Shown one piece after another: positions 27,637 to 38,629 of a stretch of DNA of 64,000 nucleotides. The number at the start of each line of letters is the position of its first letter. The first letter of the stretch is position 1. Made by a program: the position numbers and the translations under genes. This DNA comes from Pseudoalteromonas sp. GCY (GTDB taxonomy: Bacteria; Pseudomonadota; Gammaproteobacteria; Enterobacterales; Alteromonadaceae), in contig NZ_CP068023.1 of assembly GCF_016695175.1 (NCBI RefSeq), forward strand, positions 2,991,501 to 3,055,500, given 5' to 3'. The notes under the pieces were generated by a model, which had not been told where the DNA came from, did no database searches, and was given only the letters and a program-made list of their open reading frames with translations.

Positions 27637-28359
27637 TTATTTACCTTTTGATTGCTCGATTTTGATTAACTCAATGGTATGGTACAGCAAAGATAAATCT
27701 CCTTCTTTACCATGCCCTGGTACAACTATGTTTGCGTCTGAATAACGGCTCAATACCTTGTGTATAGACGCTTGCCACTCGTCAACCGAGGCGTCCTCCA
27801 AGTTACCCAAATTTTTACTTGCCACACTTTTCACAAAGCATCCTGCGAATAAAATTTTAGATTGTGGCAACCACACGACAATATTGTCTTTCGAGTGCCC
27901 TGCACCTGGGTAATAGGTTTCAACGACACCTGACTTAATCGCTGATGAGGCTTGCAGCAGATTATGTAACGCGATTGCGCTGTGTTTTTGGGTTAATAAA
28001 TGATTAGTTTGGGCTGATGCATAGGTTGGGATCTGATGTTTATTTAATACCGCTAGACCACCGCTTGCATCTTGATGGTAATGCGTGACCACCACCCCTT
28101 TAACATTGAGCTTGCGGTCCTCAGTCCATAATAGCAGCGCTTCTGTGTCTTGCTCGGTCCAAGGTGTATCAACAATGTACGCATCATGACCGTCGACCAC
28201 AACCAGCCCAGAGCCTGCCACTAACCCCCAAGGTTCAACGTGCAGCGAAGATTCATGTTTATAAACATGCTCTGCAATAGGCGTTACCACTAAAGTCGAT
28301 GCTTCCGTTGCAACTGCCACACTGGGTAACAAGAATAAGAAAGGTGCTAAAAACTTCAT
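27637..28359 (-). CDS. Subclass B1 metallo-beta-lactamase
   Basis: The 240-residue protein has a signal peptide (cut after SVAVA) and all six zinc ligands of subclass B1: His93, His95 and Asp97 in THYHQDASGG, His155 in GAGHSKDN, Cys174 in AGCFVKS and His216 in VPGHGKEG. Lys177 matches the substrate-binding Lys224 of the standard numbering, and NLGNLED matches the loop that carries Asn233. This is the arrangement of VIM/IMP-like enzymes that hydrolyse penicillins, cephalosporins and carbapenems in the periplasm. There are no mobile elements next to it, so it is probably resident. Activity is inferred, not shown. Confidence 0.85.
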   Translation of the reverse strand: MKFLAPFLFLLPSVAVATEASTLVVTPIAEHVYKHESSLHVEPWGLVAGSGLVVVDGHDAYIVDTPWTEQDTEALLLWTEDRKLNVKGVVVTHYHQDASGGLAVLNKHQIPTYASAQTNHLLTQKHSAIALHNLLQASSAIKSGVVETYYPGAGHSKDNIVVWLPQSKILFAGCFVKSVASKNLGNLEDASVDEWQASIHKVLSRYSDANIVVPGHGKEGDLSLLYHTIELIKIEQSKGK

Positions 28360-28602
28360 CTGAAGCTGTTCGTGTTAATTAAAAGTGACGAAAGACTATC
28401 AAGTTTAAGAATATAAAGTCCAGCGAAATGAAACGTCAAACTGCTAAATAACAGAAATCGACTTTTTGATGTGAACAAAATGCGAGTGGATGAATTTTTA
28501 TGTTTTCTATAGTTTGGTCATTAGTGCTATATACGCCTAACATAGTTTCACATCAGGCGTAATAGAATTGTAATCTGAATGAGTTCAGATGAGCAGCAGC
28601 TC

Positions 28603-28779
28603 TTAAACCATATCTTTTGGAGAGATACAGTAATGCTTACCTGTTGGAGGTGGATTACATGCCATTAGACCAGTTAATGTATCTGTACCCCTTGCACCAG
28701 CAACATCATTGGTTTGAGATGCCGTGATTTCTTTACCTAGCAAACTTTTTAACTTAGTTTTTTTAATAGTTAGCTTCAT
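28603..28779 (-). CDS. 58-residue peptide with double-glycine-like leader (possible RiPP precursor)
   Basis: An ATG with AAGGAAGT just upstream opens a 58-residue frame. The first half is a basic leader, MKLTIKKTKLKSLLGKEITA, and then a segment ending NDVAGA. The second half holds two Cys, three Pro in a row and several Thr/Ser (LTGLMACNPPPTGKHYC). Short Lys-rich leaders ending in GG, GA or AG are typical of precursor peptides of ribosomally made products and bacteriocins in this group. No modification enzyme, peptidase-transporter or immunity gene is adjacent, so the function is inferred from the leader alone. It is the only feature I see in the 657-base gap 28360-29016 besides a small hairpin at 28573-28590 and the oad terminator. 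Confidence 0.6.
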   Translation of the reverse strand: MKLTIKKTKLKSLLGKEITASQTNDVAGARGTDTLTGLMACNPPPTGKHYCISPKDMV

Positions 28780-28981
28780 GTTACTTCCTTATCTTCATTG
28801 TTATAATCAAGTAACACTCTACATAAAAAAATCAAAATAGCAACCAAAATAGAAACAAAAAATCTTTTTTAAATTTCACTACACTAAGGAGCGCTTCACT
28901 CTAAACTAATTTTAAATAACATTTCCGTTATTCTCTAAATTTAATCAGCATCTCAAAATCTAAAAAAGTGCGCGGCAATCT

Positions 28982-29005
28982 AAAAACCGCCACGCAAGTG
29001 GTTGG
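28982..29005 (-). terminator. Terminator of the oad operon
   Basis: On the minus strand the stem CC..CCAC/GTGG..GG with loop TTGC is followed by five T. It begins 12 bases after the oadB stop codon. Confidence 0.6.
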
Positions 29006-29016
29006 AGAAGTGTAAA

Positions 29017-30150
29017 TTAACCTACAAGTGCGAGTAAAATACCAGCAGCAACCGCACTGCCCAATACACCAGCAACATTAGGGCCCATCGCATGCATCAG
29101 CAAGAAATTGTGGGGGTTACTTTCAAGGCCTACCTTATTAACCACACGAGCAGCCATTGGTACAGCAGACACGCCAGCCGCGCCAACCAATGGATTAATT
29201 GGTGTGTCGCTAAACTTATTCATGGTTTTAGCCATTAACACTCCGGCCGCAGTACCAATTCCAAAAGCCACAGCGCCTAACGCTAGAATCCCCAACGTCT
29301 CAACCGTTAAGAATTGATCAGCGGCCAGCTTTGAACCCACCGCCAGTCCGAGGAAAATAGTGGTGATATTAATCAACTCGTTTTGCGCCGTTTTACTCAA
29401 GCGGTCTACTACACCACACTCTTTCATCAAGTTACCCAAGCAGAACATACCAACCAAAGGTGTTGCTGCAGGTAAAAACAGTATCGTTAGGCCCAGTACC
29501 GCCAGAGGAAAGAGGATTTTCTCGGTTTTTGATACATGGCGCAGCTGCGGCATCGCAATCTGACGCTCTTCTTGCGTCGTAAGTGCTTTCATGATTGGTG
29601 GTTGAATAATTGGCACTAACGCCATATACGAATAGGCTGCCACCGCAATTGCCCCTAGTAACTCTGGTGCAAGCTTAGACGCGAGGAATATCGCAGTTGG
29701 TCCATCTGCACCGCCAATAATGGCGATTGCTGAAGCGTCTTGCAGGGTAAATTCAAAGCCCGGAATATAGTTCAGCAAAATAGCCCCAAACAAAGTGGCA
29801 AAGATCCCAAACTGAGCAGCGGCACCAAGCAACAGCATCTTGGGGTTGGCTATCAAGGCACTAAAGTCCGTCATCGCGCCCACCCCCATAAAGATCAGCA
29901 AGGGGAATACTCCGCTGTCTATACCAATGTAATACACGTAGTATAAGAGCCCACCTGGATCGGCAAGTCCAGCAACAGGAATATTCGTGAGTATGGCACC
30001 AAAGCCAATCGGCACCAATAGCAACGGCTCAAAGCCTTTGGCGATCGCAAGATACAAAAGTCCGCAGCCCACTGCCATCATGCAAAGTGCAGGTACGGTG
30101 AAGTTGGCAAGCCCTGTTGCTTGCCATAAATTAAGTAACCCTTCCATCAC
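29017..30150 (-). CDS. oadB: Oxaloacetate decarboxylase Na+ pump, beta subunit
   Basis: The 377-residue, strongly hydrophobic protein matches the beta subunit of sodium-translocating decarboxylases: [17 protein letters not shown] and [13 protein letters not shown] are family hallmarks, the first carrying the Asp essential for Na+ transport. It releases CO2 from carboxybiotin on the alpha subunit and moves Na+ out of the cell. It begins 7 bases after oadA in an oadGAB operon. Confidence 0.95.
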   Translation of the reverse strand: MMEGLLNLWQATGLANFTVPALCMMAVGCGLLYLAIAKGFEPLLLVPIGFGAILTNIPVAGLADPGGLLYYVYYIGIDSGVFPLLIFMGVGAMTDFSALIANPKMLLLGAAAQFGIFATLFGAILLNYIPGFEFTLQDASAIAIIGGADGPTAIFLASKLAPELLGAIAVAAYSYMALVPIIQPPIMKALTTQEERQIAMPQLRHVSKTEKILFPLAVLGLTILFLPAATPLVGMFCLGNLMKECGVVDRLSKTAQNELINITTIFLGLAVGSKLAADQFLTVETLGILALGAVAFGIGTAAGVLMAKTMNKFSDTPINPLVGAAGVSAVPMAARVVNKVGLESNPHNFLLMHAMGPNVAGVLGSAVAAGILLALVG

Positions 30151-30157
30151 GGCATCC

Positions 30158-31939
30158 TTATGCTAAAGACATGATGGCATCGCCAGCACTGACGGAGTCG
30201 CCCTCAGAGACGAGAAGCTCCGCAACTTGGCCACTGTGTGTTGCACGCACCTCGGTTTCCATTTTCATGGCTTCCATAATGAGCACCACATCGCCTTCTT
30301 GCACTTCATCTCCCGCGCGCACCATAAGCTTAAAGATGTTGCCGGCAAGTGGTGCATTCAAAGTTTCACTGGAGCTCACAGAGGTTGATTGCGGAATAAG
30401 CTCACTGTCTTTGACTTGTACTTCTTGTAACTCACCACCTGGCGCAACCACCACATCGTATACTTTGCCATCAACTTTTACACTATAACGCTCAGGTGCC
30501 GATGAACTTACTTTTGCTGGAGCTGCTGCGGATTTTTGTTCTTTGCTTTCAACGAGAGTCGGTTTTGGCTCAAACGCATCTGGGTTATTGCGATTTTTCA
30601 GGAACTTGAGGCCAATCTGGGGGAATAACGCATAGGTAAGCACATCATCAATGACATCATTTGCCAATATAATTTGATCATCTTTTGCCGTCGCGACTAG
30701 CTCGCTTTGTAAACTATCCAGCTCAGGTTCAATTAAGTCGGCAGGACGGCAGGTAATAGGCTCTGCGCCCTCAAGTACACGTTGTTGCAATGCTTGGTCA
30801 ACTTGTGCCGGTGTCGCTCCATATTCACCTTTCAGCACGCCAGCCGTTTCTTTGGTTATAGACTTGTAACGCTCACCGGTAAGTACGTTTAGTACCGCTT
30901 GCGTCCCGACTATCTGTGAGGTTGGCGTTACGAGCGGCAAGTAGCCAAGCTCTTTACGAACACTTGGAATTTCTTTTAGTACTGCGTCAAGCTTGTCACC
31001 TGCACCTTGCTCTCGCAGTTGGTTTTCCATGTTTGTTAACATACCACCTGGCACTTGTGCAGATAGAATACGACCATCGACTCCTTTTAAGCTGCCCTCA
31101 AAAGCTGCGTATTTCTTTCTCACTTCACGGAAATAGGCAGCTACCTCTTCAAGCTCAAGTAAGTCAAGCCCAGTATCGCGTTCTGTGCCTTCCACAATCG
31201 CCGCGATAGTTTCTGTTGCACTATGACCATAGGTCATACTCATCGAAGAAATCGCCGTATCGAGCATATCGATACCCGCATCTATGGCTTTTTGATAAGT
31301 TGCTGTGCTGAGCCCTGTGGTTGCATGGCACTGCATTGCGATAGGAATAGAGACGGACGCTTTAAGCCCAGAGATTAATTTTTCAGCATCATAGGGTTTC
31401 AGTAACCCAGCCATGTCCTTGATACAAATGGAATGACAGCCTAAGTCTTCAAGCTGCTTTGCTTGCGTGAGCCACATTTCCAGCGTATGAACTGGGCTTA
31501 CGGTATACGAAATCGTCCCCTGCGCATGCGCGCCTACTTTGATGGCCGCTTTAATAGCCGTTTCTAAGTTGCGCACGTCGTTCATTGCATCGAATATTCT
31601 AAATACATCTACCCCGTTATGGTGGGCACGTTCAACAAACTTTTCGACAACATCATCAGCATAATGACGATAGCCCAATAAATTCTGGCCACGTAGTAGC
31701 ATTTGCTGTTTGGTTTTCGGCATCGCAGCTTTCAGTGCACGGATCCGCTCCCATGGATCTTCGCCTAAATAGCGAATACATGAGTCGAAGGTTGCTCCCC
31801 CCCATGATTCAACAGACCAATAACCCATATTATCGAGCTTCTCGGCGATAGGAAGCATATCTTCCAGACGCATTCTGGTGGCGAGTAATGACTGATGCGC
31901 ATCGCGCAGCACTAATTCGGTTAGCTTTAACTGTGACAT
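30158..31939 (-). CDS. oadA: Oxaloacetate decarboxylase alpha subunit (biotin-containing)
   Basis: This 593-residue protein has an N-terminal carboxyltransferase TIM barrel ([16 protein letters not shown], metal-binding CHATTGLS), a PYC/OADA middle domain and a C-terminal biotinyl domain with the EAMKMETE motif, whose Lys (about 556) carries biotin. It transfers the carboxyl of oxaloacetate to biotin, the first half-reaction of the Na+ pump. An Ala/Pro/Ser/Lys linker (about 470-485) lies before the biotinyl domain, as is usual. Confidence 0.95.
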   Translation of the reverse strand: MSQLKLTELVLRDAHQSLLATRMRLEDMLPIAEKLDNMGYWSVESWGGATFDSCIRYLGEDPWERIRALKAAMPKTKQQMLLRGQNLLGYRHYADDVVEKFVERAHHNGVDVFRIFDAMNDVRNLETAIKAAIKVGAHAQGTISYTVSPVHTLEMWLTQAKQLEDLGCHSICIKDMAGLLKPYDAEKLISGLKASVSIPIAMQCHATTGLSTATYQKAIDAGIDMLDTAISSMSMTYGHSATETIAAIVEGTERDTGLDLLELEEVAAYFREVRKKYAAFEGSLKGVDGRILSAQVPGGMLTNMENQLREQGAGDKLDAVLKEIPSVRKELGYLPLVTPTSQIVGTQAVLNVLTGERYKSITKETAGVLKGEYGATPAQVDQALQQRVLEGAEPITCRPADLIEPELDSLQSELVATAKDDQIILANDVIDDVLTYALFPQIGLKFLKNRNNPDAFEPKPTLVESKEQKSAAAPAKVSSSAPERYSVKVDGKVYDVVVAPGGELQEVQVKDSELIPQSTSVSSSETLNAPLAGNIFKLMVRAGDEVQEGDVVLIMEAMKMETEVRATHSGQVAELLVSEGDSVSAGDAIMSLA

Positions 31940-31951
31940 GCAAAACCCCTA

Positions 31952-32200
31952 TTAATTGTTTTTTCTGTAGGCTGCAACGGCAGCGCTAATGGCTGCAATA
32001 TGTGCCTGCGGCACACCCTGTGACGATGTTGCTCTGGTTGTTTTTGATCTTGTGGTACTCGGCTCCACTTCTTTAAATTGAGCAGCAAAGTTGGCCAACA
32101 GTCGCATCGCAAAAATCAAAATGGACAGAAAAACAAAAACACCAACCATACCGGTCAGCATGAGATTTCCTGCTTGCAATAGCTGCGCTCCAATATCCAT
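31952..32200 (-). CDS. oadG: Oxaloacetate decarboxylase gamma subunit
   Basis: The 82-residue protein has one membrane helix near the N-terminus (LMLTGMVGVFVFLSILIFAMRLLANF) and a charged tail, as in OadG, which anchors the alpha to the beta subunit and helps metal binding. AAGGGG precedes the ATG. The last 12 bases before oadA show tight operon spacing. Confidence 0.88.
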   Translation of the reverse strand: MDIGAQLLQAGNLMLTGMVGVFVFLSILIFAMRLLANFAAQFKEVEPSTTRSKTTRATSSQGVPQAHIAAISAAVAAYRKNN

Positions 32201-32640
32201 TTTTACCCCTTACTTGCTGTTTGGTTTTCCTATTCGATGTTAACGAACTGGTATAAACCTTCACTTTTTGTAGATATTTATTCACCTTATAACAAAAAAT
32301 GTTCCCCTGTAAAGCCTGTTGTAAATTGGTATTACCAAAACACTTAACTTACAAACAATCAGTAAGTTAGCTAGGAAAGCACTAATAAATATGGAAAATT
32401 AACGTAATAAATATGAAAAATATTCAAAATAGCGCCAACTAATACTGAGATTTTAATGAATATAGAATGGATTTTTGATTACGCAAGATAAATTGTAAAT
32501 TGGACTGACCACAGATTGACGTTTACGTAAACGCCACCCTGTGTGACACGTATTTCGCTGGATATAGTAAAAGGGAGCTGCAAACAATTTATTCGCGTTA
32601 CAGCTTTTTCAATATAGATGGGTATAATAAGGGGAAATTT
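32201..32640. other. Intergenic region between oadG and the YcxB-like gene
   Basis: An AT-rich 440-base divergent region with no credible gene. It should hold the oad operon promoter. A TATAAT at 32623-32628 could be the -10 box for the rightward gene, but no matching -35 box is evident. Confidence 0.5.
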
Positions 32641-33153
32641 TTGCCACAACGAACGTCTATGCCCTCCCTTGAACAAAATGAAAATTTATCTTTTCAAAGC
32701 CAATTTAAGTTAGATAAAGCCTATTATCGAGAGTGTTTTGAAGAATCTGAAGCCAATGGGCTTGCTGTTAAACCAAAATATGGCTTGCTTGTACTGCTAA
32801 TTGCACTAGGGCTGTTTGCTATTTACGGTTTGCAGGAGCACTACGTCGGGAACTTTCTTATTCTATTGGCTGTGGTTGAATGCGTTGCTTTCTACTACCG
32901 CAAAGCTTGGTGGGTGATAAGACAGTCGTATTCTCGCGCTGCCGGCAATATCGTCGAGGTTTCAATCTCTAAAGCGGGTATTAGCACCAAAGCGACACAT
33001 GCCGAATTTTCTTACCCGTTTGACGACTTAGATAAACTCGTTGAAACGAACAGAGGTTTTTTGGTGTTTCACCAAAACAAACCGAGCTATATCAGCAAAT
33101 CTGGACTTAACGAAGAAGCGATTGCTTTTTTGTCTGATCAAAGCCAGAAATAA
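32641..33153 (+). CDS. YcxB-like membrane protein
   Basis: The 170-residue protein has two adjacent membrane helices (about residues 53-90) and a C-terminal soluble part (ISKAGISTKATHAEFSYPFDDLDKLVETNRGFLVF) of the YcxB type found in small membrane proteins of unknown function. The TTG at 32641 has AAGGGGA 6 bases before it; the ATG at 32659 has none, which favours TTG. A strong bidirectional terminator follows. Confidence 0.75.
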   Translation: MPQRTSMPSLEQNENLSFQSQFKLDKAYYRECFEESEANGLAVKPKYGLLVLLIALGLFAIYGLQEHYVGNFLILLAVVECVAFYYRKAWWVIRQSYSRAAGNIVEVSISKAGISTKATHAEFSYPFDDLDKLVETNRGFLVFHQNKPSYISKSGLNEEAIAFLSDQSQK

Positions 33154-33154
33154 G

Positions 33155-33179
33155 AAACCCCGCAGTGGCGGGGTTTTTT
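33155..33179. terminator. Bidirectional terminator between the YcxB-like gene and csrA
   Basis: Stem AAACCCCGC/GCGGGGTTT with a 4-base loop and a T run on the plus strand; the minus strand also ends in TTTCTT. It follows the plus-strand gene by 1 base and serves csrA from the other side. Confidence 0.9.
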
Positions 33180-33228
33180 ATGCCAGTTAAACCGTGTTAA
33201 CTAACATCGTAATTCAGTATTTGGTCAA

Positions 33229-33414
33229 TTACATATTGCCCGGGCTAGATTTCTCAGCCTGAATTCGCATGTAAATTTCTTCACGGTGAACTGAAACATC
33301 TTTAGGCGCATTTACACCAATACGTACTTGGTTACCTTTAACACCTAGTACTGTTACAGTCACTTCATCACCAATCATCAGGGTTTCACCTACTCGGCGA
33401 GTTAGTATTAGCAT
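33229..33414 (-). CDS. csrA: Carbon storage regulator CsrA
   Basis: A complete 61-residue Csr[38 protein letters not shown], with the RNA-binding L4/R44 region ([12 protein letters not shown]) intact. It binds GGA motifs in mRNA leaders and blocks or stabilises translation. Its location after lysC and the alaS/recX block is the usual gammaproteobacterial order. The intergenic space of 90 bases to lysC may hold its own promoter. Confidence 0.97.
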   Translation of the reverse strand: MLILTRRVGETLMIGDEVTVTVLGVKGNQVRIGVNAPKDVSVHREEIYMRIQAEKSSPGNM

Positions 33415-33504
33415 TCTCTTGCTCCTGTTATTCCAAAATTTAAAAGATTCCGCGTCAAATCCATTTTAAATAAAAGTTCCTAGAAAAGTAAGCAAAAACT
33501 TCTT

Positions 33505-34728
33505 TTACTCAGTACTTTCCAATTCGAATTTGGCATGTAAAGCCCGTACAGCTAGCTCTAAATATTTTTCTTCTACTAGTGCCGAGATTTTTATCTCTGA
33601 TGTAGATACTAATAGAGTGTGAATATTTTCTTCGGCCAATGCCATAAAAAAGAGACCAGCAACACCTGAATGAGATTTCATCCCGATGCCAACCGCTGAG
33701 ATTTTTGCCACGTTAGCATTAACCTCTACCGTTGCGCCACCTAAATTTTGTGCATGTTGCGCTAAAACTTCTTCCGCCAGAATACAATCATTTGTGTGCA
33801 CAGTAAAAGCATAGTCTATTTTTTTCTCACTGTGGTTCAAATGGTTAATCATATCGACTTCAATATTATGCTCACCAAGAAGAGAAAGTATATTGGCAAG
33901 ATTACTAGGTTTTGCATCTACATTCCTAACTAAGATAAGCGCTTCGTCTTTAACACTCGCTACCCCAGAGACCACTTTAGTGTTTTTCATCTTACCTTCC
34001 TCATAGCTAATTAAGGTGCCGTTATCAGGAGAAAACGAAGAAAGTACACGCAGCGGTACATTATATCGACCAGCCGCTTCAACCGAACGGATCTGCAAGA
34101 CTTTAGCGCCAACACTTGCCAGCTCCAACATCTCAGGAAAAGTAATATGTGATAGACGCCTTGCATTTGGTTCTATTCGCGGATCGGTAGTGTAAACACC
34201 GTCGACATCAGTATATATCTGACATTCGTCTGCTTGCAAAGCCCCGGCGATTTCAACTGCTGAGGTATCTGTACCACCGCGCCCCAGCGTGGTGATGTTA
34301 CCTTCCCCATCACGCCCTTGAAATCCGGCAATAATGGTTATCCGATTATGCTCAAGCTCTTGCTTTAAGCGGGTCGTGTCTATTTCTGTGATCCGCGCTT
34401 TAGAGAACATGTTATCGGTTTTAATACCAACCTGATCAGCAAGCAAGCTCACGGCAGAATGCCCACGCTTAATGATGGCCATCGCCAATAACGCGATAGA
34501 AACTTGTTCGCCTGTGGTGATCAACACATCTAGCTCACGAGAACTTGGACGTGCATCAATTTGTTGGGCAAGGGAAATAAGACGGTTCGTCTCGCCTGAC
34601 ATTGCAGACAACACGACCACCACTTGGTGGCCTTGTTGTTGTGTTTTGATAACGTGTTCGGCAACCGCCTCAATACGCTCTACTGAACCTACCGAGGTGC
34701 CACCAAACTTTTGTACAATCAGCGCCAC
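33505..34728 (-). CDS. lysC: Aspartate kinase
   Basis: A monofunctional aspartokinase of 407 residues with the N-terminal KFGGTSVGS kinase motif, GRGGTDTSA, and two C-terminal ACT domains for feedback control (likely Lys/Thr). It phosphorylates aspartate, the first step to lysine, methionine and threonine. It starts 7 bases after alaS, so there is no room for a lysine riboswitch and regulation must be at the protein level or upstream of alaS. Confidence 0.95.
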   Translation of the reverse strand: MALIVQKFGGTSVGSVERIEAVAEHVIKTQQQGHQVVVVLSAMSGETNRLISLAQQIDARPSSRELDVLITTGEQVSIALLAMAIIKRGHSAVSLLADQVGIKTDNMFSKARITEIDTTRLKQELEHNRITIIAGFQGRDGEGNITTLGRGGTDTSAVEIAGALQADECQIYTDVDGVYTTDPRIEPNARRLSHITFPEMLELASVGAKVLQIRSVEAAGRYNVPLRVLSSFSPDNGTLISYEEGKMKNTKVVSGVASVKDEALILVRNVDAKPSNLANILSLLGEHNIEVDMINHLNHSEKKIDYAFTVHTNDCILAEEVLAQHAQNLGGATVEVNANVAKISAVGIGMKSHSGVAGLFFMALAEENIHTLLVSTSEIKISALVEEKYLELAVRALHAKFELESTE

Positions 34729-34735
34729 TTGCTGA

Positions 34736-37339
34736 TTACTGCGTTACTTCATTTAACCAAGTTGGAACACTGTTTAGTGCTGCGTCTAGGTTTTCTGGTT
34801 GTGAACCACCAGCTTGCGCCATATCAGGACGACCGCCGCCTTTACCACCGACTTGAGAAGCCATGTGATTAACTAGCTCACCTGCTTTTACCTGACCGAC
34901 TAAGTCTTTCGTTACGCCAGCGATTAGGCTTACTTTATCGCCATTTGCTACACCTAGCGCAATGACACCTGAGCCTATCTTGTTCTTCAGATCATCGACC
35001 ATGCCACGCAGTGCTTTAGACTCAGTTCCTGCAACGTTTGCAACGAGTAATTTAATCCCATTCACTTCGGTTACAGAGTCAAGTAGCGTTGCACCCGCAG
35101 CACTTGCTAGTTTGTCATTTAGTTGAGCAACTTGCTTTTCAAGGCCCTTTGACTTTTCAAGTAGCGCAGATACTTTTTCTAGCACTGATGAGGTATCACC
35201 CTTAACCAAAGCCGCTATTTCAGAAAGCACTTGCTCTTGCTCATTAACATAAGCGATGGCATCCGCACCTGTTACCGCTTCGATACGACGAACACCAGCT
35301 GCGATACCGCCTTCTGATACAATCTTGAATAGACCAATATCACCTGCGCGTTTCACGTGTGTGCCACCACAAAGCTCAATTGAGTATCCACCGATTGAAA
35401 CGACTCGAACTTCATCATCGTATTTTTCACCAAAGAGCGCCATCGCACCTTTGTCTTTGGCAGCATCGATATCCATCAACTCGGTTTGCAAAGCAAAGTT
35501 ACGGCGGATCTCTGCGTTCACTGCATCTTCTACTTGCTGCAGCTGTGCTTTAGTGACGCCTTCAAAATGCGAGAAGTCAAAACGCAAACGATCTGGCAGT
35601 ACCAATGAACCTTTTTGAGTAACATGATCACCCAACAAATCGCGCAGTGCTTTGTGTACTAAGTGCGTTGCAGTATGGTTTTTCTTCACTCGCTCGCGAC
35701 GCTCAGCATCAATACGCGCATCGGCTTTATCATTAACACCAATGCGGCCAACCACATGGCCATGGTGTGCAAATGCATTACCTAGCTTTTGCGTGTCAGT
35801 AACCACAAACTCGCCGTTAGCCACTTTTAACACACCCGTATCACCAACTTGGCCGCCTGACTCAGCGTAGAAAGGCGTACGGTCAAGGATAACTACGCCT
35901 TGTTCACCATCTTCTAAAGTATTGGTGTGTTGACCTTCTTTAAAGATTTCAACCACAGTGCCGGTATAGTGCTCAGCGTCATAGCCTTTAAAGTCAGTGC
36001 TTTTATCAGACTTCAAGCGCTCATTGTAATCTGCACCAAACTTGCCAGCCGCTTGCGCTTTTTTACGCTGCTCTTCCATGCATGCTTGGAAGCCGCGCTC
36101 GTCGATCGTCATAAAACGCTCACGCGCCACATCCGCTGTTAAGTCCGCAGGGAAACCGTAAGTGTCATAAAGCTTGAACACCAAATCGCCTGGAATAACG
36201 TCACCTTCAATGCCAGCTAGACTTTCTTCTAGAATAGTTAAACCACGGTCTAGGGTTTTACCAAACTGATCCTCTTCAATACGCAATACTTTTTCGATAA
36301 TTGCTTGTTGCTTAACCAGTTCAGGGTAAGCTTCACCCATTTGCTCAGCGAGTGCAGCAACTAACTTATAGAAAAATGCCCCTTTTGCACCGAGTTTATT
36401 ACCGTGACGCACTGCACGACGAATGATACGACGTAGCACGTAACCACGACCTTCATTCGATGGCATAACGCCGTCAGCAATAAGGAACGCACACGAACGA
36501 ATGTGGTCAGCAACCACACGTAGTGATTTATCCTCTAAATCTTGAGCATCTGTTACTTTTGCAGCTGCTTTAATCAGCGCTTGGAACAGGTCAATCTCAT
36601 AGTTTGAGTGCACACCTTGCATAATTGCGGAGATACGTTCAAGACCCATGCCAGTATCAACCGACTGCATTGGCAGCGGTTCCATTGTGCCGTCTGCATG
36701 ACGGTTGTACTGCATGAATACTAAGTTCCAGATCTCAATGAAGCGATCACCGTCTTCTTCTGGTGAGCCCGGAGGTCCACCCCAAATGTGCTCGCCGTGG
36801 TCATAAAAGATTTCAGAGCAAGGACCACAAGGACCTGTGTCGCCCATTGACCAAAAGTTATCCGCCGTCGCAATACGGATGATCCTGTCTTCAGGAACAC
36901 CAACTTGTTTTGACCAGATATCAAATGCTTCGTCGTCTTCATGGTAAACCGTGACTAGTAGCTTTTCTTTTGGCAGCTTGATCACATCCGTAAGGAAGCC
37001 CCAAGCAAATTTAATTGCGTCAGTTTTAAAATAGTCACCGAAGCTAAAGTTACCTAGCATTTCGAAGAAAGTATGGTGCCTTGCGGTATAACCTACGTTT
37101 TCAAGGTCATTATGTTTACCACCAGCACGAACACAACGCTGTGAACTGGTTGCTCGCGTATAAGGGCGTTTTTCCGCACCCAAGAAGGCATCTTTAAACT
37201 GCACCATACCAGCGTTGGTGAACAGTAAGGTGGCATCATTACCCGGAATTAACGAGCTTGAAGGCACCACTTGGTGCTGTTGTTTAGCAAAGAAATCTAA
37301 GAAGCTTTGCCTGATTTTTGCGGTAGTCATATGCTGCAT
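34736..37339 (-). CDS. alaS: Alanyl-tRNA synthetase
   Basis: A full-length class II alanyl-tRNA synthetase of about 867 residues: N-terminal catalytic core ([14 protein letters not shown]), editing domain with the [13 protein letters not shown] zinc-binding site and CGGTH, and a C-Ala domain ending in [15 protein letters not shown]. It charges tRNA-Ala and removes mischarged Ser/Gly. The start is uncertain: GTG at 37351 overlaps the recX stop, while ATG at 37339 or 37330 better fits the ribosome-binding site AAAGGGTGA. Confidence 0.95.
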   Translation of the reverse strand: MQHMTTAKIRQSFLDFFAKQQHQVVPSSSLIPGNDATLLFTNAGMVQFKDAFLGAEKRPYTRATSSQRCVRAGGKHNDLENVGYTARHHTFFEMLGNFSFGDYFKTDAIKFAWGFLTDVIKLPKEKLLVTVYHEDDEAFDIWSKQVGVPEDRIIRIATADNFWSMGDTGPCGPCSEIFYDHGEHIWGGPPGSPEEDGDRFIEIWNLVFMQYNRHADGTMEPLPMQSVDTGMGLERISAIMQGVHSNYEIDLFQALIKAAAKVTDAQDLEDKSLRVVADHIRSCAFLIADGVMPSNEGRGYVLRRIIRRAVRHGNKLGAKGAFFYKLVAALAEQMGEAYPELVKQQAIIEKVLRIEEDQFGKTLDRGLTILEESLAGIEGDVIPGDLVFKLYDTYGFPADLTADVARERFMTIDERGFQACMEEQRKKAQAAGKFGADYNERLKSDKSTDFKGYDAEHYTGTVVEIFKEGQHTNTLEDGEQGVVILDRTPFYAESGGQVGDTGVLKVANGEFVVTDTQKLGNAFAHHGHVVGRIGVNDKADARIDAERRERVKKNHTATHLVHKALRDLLGDHVTQKGSLVLPDRLRFDFSHFEGVTKAQLQQVEDAVNAEIRRNFALQTELMDIDAAKDKGAMALFGEKYDDEVRVVSIGGYSIELCGGTHVKRAGDIGLFKIVSEGGIAAGVRRIEAVTGADAIAYVNEQEQVLSEIAALVKGDTSSVLEKVSALLEKSKGLEKQVAQLNDKLASAAGATLLDSVTEVNGIKLLVANVAGTESKALRGMVDDLKNKIGSGVIALGVANGDKVSLIAGVTKDLVGQVKAGELVNHMASQVGGKGGGRPDMAQAGGSQPENLDAALNSVPTWLNEVTQ

Positions 37340-37343
37340 GTGA

Positions 37344-37832
37344 TCATTCACCCTTTATTTCTTCTTGCTCTGCTGCAGTCATTGCAGCTTCAATTGCAAA
37401 ATCTATTTCATCAAAACTAAAGCCACGATAACTCATGTAACGTACGCGCTTAGTTTTTTCTTTATATTCTATCGGTTGTGCGCAAAGACCGTACTTTTTT
37501 TCATAGGTTTTTGCGGCTTGCATGTACCAATCAATTTCACGCTCAGCGATTAGTGTATGCAATGTCTCTCGGCTCACACCCTTTTGCCCTGCATCCATTA
37601 ATACACGCTTTTCTCCAAGTCCTTTTGCAATCTGGCGGTTTAAAAAGCTCTCTGCATAGCGGTCGTCATTAACGTAATCGAGCGACTTAAGCCAGGACAC
37701 TAATTGCTCTGCGACTGCCGCTGTAGCCCCTTTTTGCAGTAGCTTTTGCGTCAATCCTGACTCAGAGTACTCTTGTCTCGACAATAACCAAACCGCATAG
37801 TTTTTTAGCTTTTTAACTTCTTGTTCATCCAT
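37344..37832 (-). CDS. recX: RecA regulator RecX
   Basis: The 162-residue helical protein has the RecX repeats ([60 protein letters not shown]). RecX inhibits RecA filament growth. In this window it is followed by alaS with no gap and preceded, with a 1-base overlap, by a membrane protein gene. recA itself is not nearby, unlike in E. coli. Confidence 0.9.
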   Translation of the reverse strand: MDEQEVKKLKNYAVWLLSRQEYSESGLTQKLLQKGATAAVAEQLVSWLKSLDYVNDDRYAESFLNRQIAKGLGEKRVLMDAGQKGVSRETLHTLIAEREIDWYMQAAKTYEKKYGLCAQPIEYKEKTKRVRYMSYRGFSFDEIDFAIEAAMTAAEQEEIKGE

Positions 37833-38629
37833 CAGGCGTCAAAGCGTCCTGAGTCAGACTGAGAGATGTTAGCATTTTCATCATTTTCCTTCTTTTCAAC
37901 GATAATTGGCATAAACATCGCCTGAAAAGAAACAAAAAAGCCAATCATGGCGACCGGCATGATAATAATCGCCGGGATCATCGACAGCGGTATAGACGCG
38001 ACGATAAGCGCTGCGACGACTAAGCCGTATATACTCAGCGCAGCCATATTATGATAAAAAGCGGCAAGCGAGCACTTCATCGCGTGAAAAATGCGTTTTT
38101 CACCTTGGAAAAAGACCTGTGGCACAACAAAAGCAAAGGCCATCATAATGACCGATTGTGCAATCACAAATAGAGCGACTTCGGCAAAACTAATATTGCT
38201 CGCAATAAGCCCGATAAGTTCATTCGGTTCGGTGTTTGGGCCAACACTCTCGAGCGCAGTCGCCACATCACTAAATAGCACACCGGCAACCATAGTCAGC
38301 AACAGTGCACCTGCCATTTGATAAATACCAACTCGGAACAAGTGTAATCGGCGACCTTTTGCTGCAAAAGGCTCAAAAATGTCAGCCAACTTTATCGGTT
38401 TATTGATCTGTTTATTGATAACTGCAAGGTAGAAACCAGCGCTTAAGAAAGGACCAGACAAGGCAGCGATAATATGAAAAATAGGTGCGAACAGGGGTAA
38501 TAAGCTTACTACCGCCATGAAAATGTACATCAGCATGAAAGTCAAAGGCTGGGTTTTGAAAATTGCCCACCCGGCTTTTAGCCACTGCACGCCCATGCTT
38601 GCTTTGAATGTTCTAATTGGTGTCGACAT
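37832..38629 (-). CDS. BPSS1780-like integral membrane protein
   Basis: The 265-residue protein has five to six hydrophobic segments and a start FKASMGVQWLKAGWAIFKTQPLTF typical of a family of membrane proteins of unknown function. The final 20 residues are acidic and polar. Its stop codon overlaps the recX start (TGATG), which suggests co-translation. Confidence 0.75.
   Translation of the reverse strand: MSTPIRTFKASMGVQWLKAGWAIFKTQPLTFMLMYIFMAVVSLLPLFAPIFHIIAALSGPFLSAGFYLAVINKQINKPIKLADIFEPFAAKGRRLHLFRVGIYQMAGALLLTMVAGVLFSDVATALESVGPNTEPNELIGLIASNISFAEVALFVIAQSVIMMAFAFVVPQVFFQGEKRIFHAMKCSLAAFYHNMAALSIYGLVVAALIVASIPLSMIPAIIIMPVAMIGFFVSFQAMFMPIIVEKKENDENANISQSDSGRFDA

Noticed and set aside
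34729..34735. Lysine riboswitch before lysC
   Set aside because: Only 7 bases separate alaS and lysC, so there is no room.
35256..35618. Antisense frames in alaS, oadA and lysS
   Set aside because: They are shadows of highly conserved housekeeping genes with biased codon use.
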